Source of the DNA: Hygrophila difformis | Lineage: Eukaryota; Streptophyta; Magnoliopsida; Lamiales; Acanthaceae | DNA length: 64,000 bases | NCBI GenBank assembly: GCA_030278955.1 | Contig: JAOANR010000010.1 | Location: 13,809,086 to 13,873,085 of the forward strand | Direction of reading: 5' to 3' | Shown: positions 57,601-64,000 of the stretch, piece after piece | Numbering within the stretch: position 1 is the stretch's first letter | Layout: each line of letters opens with the position of its first letter | Position numbers and translations under genes: made by a program | The notes under the pieces: generated by a model | The model's database searches: none | What the model saw: only the letters and a program-made list of their open reading frames with translations | Told to the model about the DNA's origin: nothing

Positions 57601-60600
57601 AAAATATCTTTACCTTCGAATTTAATCCAGCGCGGCTCTCCATCGAACGCATCAACCGAACACCATTAGCATTGGCAACTATTTTAATACCATTTTCACT
57701 AGTTGAAACTGCCAACAGCATCCCTTCCTTGCTGAACCGAATGCACGGGGTAGCCTGATAGATAATAAACATTGTTGTGCCATTTTCACTTGTCTCTCCC
57801 CAAACAGTTGAAGAAATGTGAAAAAAGTTAACAGTTCTATCACTTACCAGCAAACCACCATCAGCATCAATACTACTCAAAAGGTTTACATTGTCCATGT
57901 CCCAATATTTTATTTTAAACTCATCGCCAGCAGCCAAGAACCGATTTTTTGTTGTATCAAATTGCACTACACCAATCGCCCGTTTGCCCAGACCAGCATA
58001 CGTCCTCTTGACAGCTCCTTCACTCTCATTCCATTCCACAATGTATGATTCACCGTCTTTACTTGTACCACATGAGAATAACCTAAGGATTTGTTCAAAA
58101 TGAGAGAATTACAAAGTAGAGAAAAAGAAAAGAATGAGGAAACGCAAAAACAAACACAATTAAGGCAAATGAAGCCTTGATAAAAGGAAACAAAAAAAAG
58201 GTAGTATACCTAGTCCCATCTGCACTGTAGGCCATTGTAGTACGGGATTGACCTGGTGCATCATAATCCACTCTTGAACCCATATTGTCGTATAGCCATG
58301 CCTTGATCTTTCCATCAACAGAAGTTGAAAAAATGAACTGAAATGGAAGCAGGTGTAATATAAATGGGGTTAAGGCAAACACGAGGCACAAAAGCAGCAA
58401 TGAAGTAATCTTGAAGAAGAAATATATAGAATGTGGCTGAGACCATGAAATCATATTACATTAACTTTCCCCTCAATAAATGAACGGTATGTCCTAAAAT
58501 GAAACGCAAGGCCATCATTGATCTGCCCCTTTATCAAGTTCAATATTGGGATTCGGGTTCTAAATTTCTCAGTACAGGAGACGTCTCAGGTTACTGTCAC
58601 ACATGGAAGACTAGACACAATTGTGACAGCATTTACACCTTGATATTAGACACAATTGTCACACAATAAATAGTCTGCATTTATCTTTCACAAAATATGC
58701 TCTGTGTTTCCTTGATATTAGAACACAAGTCATCAAAGATGACTTTGTCACATATACCTGAATGTTTTCCTTGTGATGTGGACATAGAGAATAAACAGGA
58801 GCCTCATGACCCTCAAATGTATATTGCTTAGCACCAGTAGCAGCATCCCAAACCTACACAAAACATAAAGAAAGGCTTGAGCAAAATAACCTGAAATGTA
58901 GTATAATACCTATAGGAATACTGTACCCTGATTGTCTTATCATCCCCACAAGTTATAATGCACAACTGCTTGTTCGGATGAGAAAACGCGAGATCATTGA
59001 CACTACCAATGTGAGCATCAACCTGAAATATTAAACAAATTAACTCAGTCAACCTTGCATACTATTTTCCCCATATATTTGAAGCAGGAATCAGAAATGC
59101 TAAAAACATAGAAAAGAAAAGGATCTGATCACAGGAACATATTCCCACAAAAGGCCAACACAAACCTCAAGGCGGTTCCTTAAATCATCACCACCATAAT
59201 AAGCATATAGGTGAACTATATGCTTTGAGTATGCAACACCTGGTTCAAATTTCACAAGCCAATTGTAAGAAATAATAATCCTATGAAGCTAAATTTGATT
59301 TCGAGGAAAGTAGGTAATATATAAACCGAAGACTTCTATGTTGTACCAAAAAGGCTTCCGTCAGGACTCCACATGACGCGGTTCACCGATGCAGTGTAAT
59401 CATTAGCCAAAGATCCCTAAAGAAAGGCCAACTAATTAGCCTCAATAAAAAAATTCACATGTAGTTAAAAAAGATATTTAACAGAAAAAGGCATACCTGA
59501 AGTGCCACGGAGCATGAGCCAATGTCCCACACTTTAAAATTCCTAGAGATAAGCCTCTCCCCGCTACTTGTTTCCCAGACAGAAATCTCACCATTATTTG
59601 TTCCCACTATAAACAAGGAAAAACACTCAGGGACAATAATAATGTTATTTTTTATGGATTCATGTGGCACACACACACACAGATGACATACCCAACCAAG
59701 AGCAAGAACAGCCTATTACAAAGTTCATGTTCAAAACGGCCATAAGAAAGAAGTGAAGCCAATACTTTGACATTGTTTCGAATTCACTTGATGCATACAT
59801 GATACATATAGGAAATTATGTAAGTCCAAGCTAACCTAGAAGAATGGTTTGTTGCACGGGGTGGAAATCCATGCTCTTCACAGCAGAACCTTGAATCAAA
59901 TTTGCAACAACAGTCTTGGGTAGGTCATCAGCAGAGTACATGGAATGGGCATGACTCTGACCCGGATACACAACAGGCAATACATTGACAGGCATACTGC
60001 TGGCCTGAAAAACAGTATTCGGAACTAGAGATTAGTTGAAGCAGGATCACAAGTGAGAAAAGGAAACCAACTCCAAGAACAAAGAGCAAGCTCATGCAAG
60101 TAACCATGTCATTGCAGCCATCCTACAACCAAACTTTATAGATTAACAACAGGATGTTTAACCATTTGCATCTTCCATATATGAAATTCCAAATAAACAT
60201 ATAAACAGACTTTCCATAGCAACTACAGTACCTCCTCAGGAAATCCAAAAGGTCTTGATCTCTTCATCACATGTTCAGAATCTGCAGTTTGATAGTCCAT
60301 AGCTGGATTGTTAGTAGGAGGGGTCCTAGGACGCTTTAGCATAGACACTACCATGACATTTTGACACAGAAAACAGAGAACAGAGAATTAGGTACAAGAA
60401 ATCTGGTCAACAAGGGAGGTTTTACAAGAAAACATATTGCAATCTTTTCTAAGGATATGAATCCACAATCAATTGAAATCTAATCTGAAATACATTAAGC
60501 AGGCATCGGAAGGTAAAAACCCAAAATGAAAGAAATCATAGAAGCAGATAAAACACTTACCAGCATTGTTTGGGGGAGTCAAGCCCATAGGTCCAACAGA

Positions 60601-62949
60601 AACAGCTTGGTGCGGAACGGTAGATGGGTTTGCCATCCATCCTGCAAGTGATGTGGTTAAAGGAGCCTGAGCGTGCTGGAATGGCTGTCAAAGAAACCAA
60701 CAAAGACAAATCACATTCAAAAAGATGCATCATTCGTCAAAATAAAAGGCACGCAAACAAGGTCTTGACAAAGACTTACAGTAGGACCCCCTCCCATTGG
60801 AGGGAAACCACCAACTTTAGGACCCATTAGACCCATTAACGGATTAGTAACTGGGGATGGAGCACGCGCTCCATTAGGTTGACCACAGGTATGGTCCACA
60901 AAGAGAGTCTTTATGTCAGGATTAGGCTTTGGATTCTTACAAAGTTGGTGCTGCCAATTTAAGCTGAAATCAAGGCAACCGAAGCAAAAAAATTTCTGTT
61001 TATTTGCTCTGATTTAAGTACCCAAAGAGATCATATTTTGAAAAGAGTTTAAATTTCATTTGGGTGTCTTCTACTAATAACCTTTGGTTGATCAGTGTTC
61101 TCAATCTTGAGTTCCTTAGGGTGGGTAACTGAAGTTTATCTCGAAAGAGGGGATTAGCTTCAATCAACTTCTTTAGCTCAACAAGCATTATCGCTCTTGC
61201 AGACTTAGTATCGCCATATTTGGAAAGCTGATCATTTTCCCTACATGAAGAGATATGCCACCATAAGCAGGACAAAAGACACGTAAAATGCTGCAGATGG
61301 AGAAACTCTGAAAGATTTTTCTCAAAAAGGCAAACTCACAGTAAAAGATTTCCCTAGAGTCTAGACAAACTATCACAACTAGCATTATAAACGTTTAAAG
61401 CACGCCCTAAGAATATTAAATCCTACAATCAAGTTTGTGCACAGACAAAATCAACAGAAAATATAAAAGGGACTAGAAAAGAACTTGCTCAGTTCATTCA
61501 CACAAGAAAAGTCTCTAACTTGTTCGAATTATTAAAGAATAATAAAAACCCAGAGTTACAATGAGAATCTGCATAAGAAACCTCTAAGCTTTCTATTCAT
61601 TCGTCTTTGAATAATTTCACAAACATATATCTTGAAATCGTAGTTAAAGGTGAATTGCACAGCACACACCATAATCAATTATCAAAGCATGGATAACACA
61701 CACAAAAGCATTTAAAAATAATGTTCACGAATTACATTAGCAAAAATCGGCCCAACCCAGGAATTGGTTGAGGAGATAAAACGAGAACCTTGAATGTCAT
61801 AGGACTCAATTTTGACCAAGTACAGTTGCAGAATGTAATTTTGATAAGAGAAGCTGAGACTTGTATGCAATTTACATTTTGGTTGAGGAGATATAACTAC
61901 ATGCTTTTTTATTTCCTTTATTCCTTAGTTAAAAGAAATGCTTTGAAGAGGCACACGTGCCTCGGACACACCTTTGGAATGCCTTACTGTGGGGGCATGT
62001 CGTGTGGCAGCATGCAATGCAGTAATCATAGCGTGCCACACAGCATGGCTAGCCATGATATTGAAGATTACAATTAAACCCCATCATAAATATATACATG
62101 TATGTACATTCAATCTTATCATCATTTATAATTTTACACATAATGGGAAAGACGAAATAACAAAGACAGATTCATCAGGAGAGAAATTGAAAATGACATT
62201 TCCCATCAAGGTTTAAAAGAGTTCTGGAACTTTTTACACTCAAAACCATAAAACAAGAATAGATAACAGAAAAACTTTTTACACTCCACACAATGCTGAC
62301 CTCAATTATCACCATACCAACATACAAACTTCATAAGATTTTACCTGAAGTTCGGCAAGGTCAGAAGCAGTGTAATTTCCTTGAAAAGATCCTCATTGAA
62401 TGTTGAAAATACTTTTAAATCTTTTGTAAGAATCTCCACAGCCCTAGCATGATCTCTCCTGCAGCACAATAAAAAGAAAATTCAATACTATCTTTTCCGT
62501 ATATAAAACTCGCCCCGATTTGGTAAATAGAATCAAAGTTGGGTTAAGATAAGAACGGGTGCTAACTTATCAAGGGCTTCCAGATACTTCTGCTTTCGAA
62601 GCTCAAAGAAAATTTTCATTGAATAACGGTTGTCATCAACCTTTGTAAAACCAGATAAATACTTCTCTATCTCATCCCATTCTCCATTTGTCACCATTTC
62701 TTCAAAATACCTCATGTTGAAGAAAAACCCCGACTCCTTCTCCAGCCTAAAACAAATTCCAACACCAAAATTAATACAGTCCAGAAGCAACACAAAAATT
62801 AAAACAAACACATCCACCCACATACACACAAATGTACATTAAAATGGAAATGGATAACAGAAAACTCACTTGTGCACTGTTTCCTTAAATTTCTCTTCAT
62901 CGAGAAACTGAAGAATCAAAAACACAAGTTCCCTGCTTAAAGAAGACAT
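54662..62949 (-). CDS. TPR4: TOPLESS-family transcriptional corepressor, probably TPR4-like, 25 coding exons
   Basis: Exons run from 62,949-62,870 and 62,746-62,567 down to 55,134-54,968 and 54,869-54,662, all with GT-AG junctions. The coding length is 3,387 nt (1,128 residues), matching the family. Residues 1-33 form LisH (MSSLSRELVFLILQFLDEEK), followed by CTLH (LEKESGFFFNMRYFEEMV) and the CRA region (to about 200), which bind EAR motifs. A Pro-rich linker follows, with SLNWQHQLCKNPKPNPDIKT and MLKRPRTPPTNNP. Two WD40 propellers follow from about residue 340 to the end. TPL/TPR proteins repress auxin, jasmonate and other hormone targets with Aux/IAA and NINJA adaptors and histone deacetylases in the nucleus. 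The TPR4 assignment rests on remembered linker wording. Confidence 0.95.
55457..56229. mobile_element. Tourist-like (PIF/Harbinger) MITE in a TOPLESS intron
   Basis: The ends GGGTACGTTTG and, inverted, GGGTTTGTTTGG lie between TTA duplications (55,454-55,456 and 56,230-56,232). It fills most of the 878-bp intron 55,440-56,317. The interior is very AT-rich. Confidence 0.7.
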
Positions 62950-62950
62950 C

Positions 62951-63207
62951 CTGTAAGCCAATCAACCACCCCCCACGCCTCCAGAATTCCGCAGATCCAC
63001 AAAACTCTCAGACTCCCACAGCTTCAAAAACCCAACAAATCAAATCAAAATTCTCGCTTACTCCCTCACAAAATCGGCATAGAAAGCATAACCCAGACCA
63101 GCGAAACCCGAAAACCAAAAAAAAGTCCCCACAAGGGACACAACACAAAGTTGCAATTGAGCACAACCGAGTTGAAATCCAGGCAAAAAATACACACGAA
63201 CTTTTAC
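62951..63207 (-). promoter_or_regulatory. 5' UTR intron of the TOPLESS-related gene
   Basis: On the minus strand the donor TTAG|GTAAAAG (63,208/63,207) and the acceptor TTACAG|G (62,951/62,950) place a 257-bp intron directly before the start codon: one G, then ATG. 5' UTR introns near the ATG are common in this family. Confidence 0.7.
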
Positions 63208-64000
63208 CTAAGAATTCACCGCTGGAGTGGAAGCCGAAAAACAGGTACAGATCGGGAGGGTTTTGGGGGTTTCTTGTCAACCAAAGTTCTCTTCCCCCTT
63301 TTTACGCCCTTCCAGCAGTCTCCCTTTCCCCTCAATTTCTTTCTCACCTAATAGTATAATGTAATGTTATTGTTACCCTTTTGTTCTCCGAGGGCACCTT
63401 TATAAAGTGCCGACTGTGTGTTGTGCGTGAGAGAGAAACGGGGAAATACGACTGCTCCTGCTACTACTACATGTACTTCTTCAATTTCGATTTTCTTTTT
63501 CTTTTTCTTTTTCTTTTGTACATATTACAAAAATAGTGGTTCTTTTCAAAACGGCAAATTAAGGACACTCACATTCTATCAAGTCTCGACGCGCCAGTGA
63601 ATGCGTGTCGTACACATGTGTACGTTACACCCAAAAGATGCGCTTAACCACGCGCGGATAGGACCGTGAGATTGTGGGAATGAGAAGGATCCTGGGAGTG
63701 AGGATATGTCATCATATGTGACGCGCGTGGGTCATCAAACTCATTTCCATGCCGTGTAAAATGGACATTGATAAGATAAATTTTGATAAGTCTTTGCACA
63801 TCTCTTGATGTGTTATGAGAATTGTGTGATAAGTGCATTGAATTATATCATAAGATGGTTTGATTATCTGCTTTGATGAGTTTGATGAATGGGCAGTTTT
63901 TTTGACAAGCTGGTTTGATTTATCATAAGATGGTTTTTTTGACAAGCATTGAATTATATCATAAGATGGTTTGATGAATGGGCAGTTGGGTATATTTATC
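63208..64000 (-). promoter_or_regulatory. Non-coding exon and promoter region of the TOPLESS-related gene
   Basis: Non-coding. A CTTTTT-type microsatellite lies at 63,489-63,516. No clear TATA box is assigned. At the window end a short duplicated block is seen: GAATTATATCATAAGATGG at about 63,839 and 63,950, TTTTTTTGACAAGC at about 63,898 and 63,926, and GATGAATGGGCAGTT near 63,883 and 63,973. Confidence 0.5.

Overview
This window is nuclear DNA of a flowering plant, most likely a eudicot and possibly an asterid. The evidence is many-intron genes with plant-type splice sites, two or more chloroplast-targeted proteins, a TOPLESS corepressor, and plant LINE, CACTA, Copia, Gypsy-like gag, Stowaway, Tourist and hAT elements. 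The species cannot be named from sequence alone. There is nothing bacterial, no CRISPR array and no operon.

Positions 1-35,000 are almost entirely a transposon nest. A broken LINE (minus strand, about 1-6,090) carries an antisense polyadenylated retrocopy (2,728-4,382) in its endonuclease. A repeat-rich stretch with a SINE, a 142-bp LINE tail and dispersed repeats follows. A small non-autonomous CACTA element (11,808-25,917, TSD TAA) was entered by a LINE (12,196-24,972, 20-bp TSD), which was in turn split by further sequence that includes a deleted Copia element. A young 5'-truncated LINE (26,111-29,050) comes next. After it lies a decayed copy of part of a TOPLESS gene (about 29,550-30,841 plus a few bases after 34,992), interrupted by a hAT-like MITE and by a gag-only LTR retrotransposon (30,842-34,992).

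Positions 35,400-45,000 hold the ordinary genes: a single-exon RING-H2 E3 ligase (+), an initiator tRNA-Met (-), a five-exon chloroplast acyl-lipid desaturase of the FAD5/ADS3 type (-), an eight-exon PIFI gene (+) and a three-exon CBS-domain gene of the PV42a type (-). The desaturase and PIFI genes diverge from a 393-bp spacer. PIFI and the PV42a-like gene converge tail to tail.

Positions 45,000-54,100 are again repeats: several Stowaway MITEs, a 1.2-kb foldback element, and a second copy of it carrying a very recent gag-only LTR retrotransposon (48,707-53,143; LTRs differ at two sites by eye; TSD CGGGT). Positions 54,662-63,207 hold a complete 25-coding-exon TOPLESS-related gene on the minus strand with an intron in its 5' UTR. 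Its predicted coding sequence (3,387 nt, 1,128 residues) stays in frame across every junction.

No evident new enzymatic or defence system was found. The most unusual items are the two related gag-only retrotransposons, the antisense retrocopy, the Copia LTR flanked on the wrong sides by PPT and PBS, the palindrome array at 16.9-17.4 kb, and the TOPLESS fragment about 28 kb from an intact homologue.
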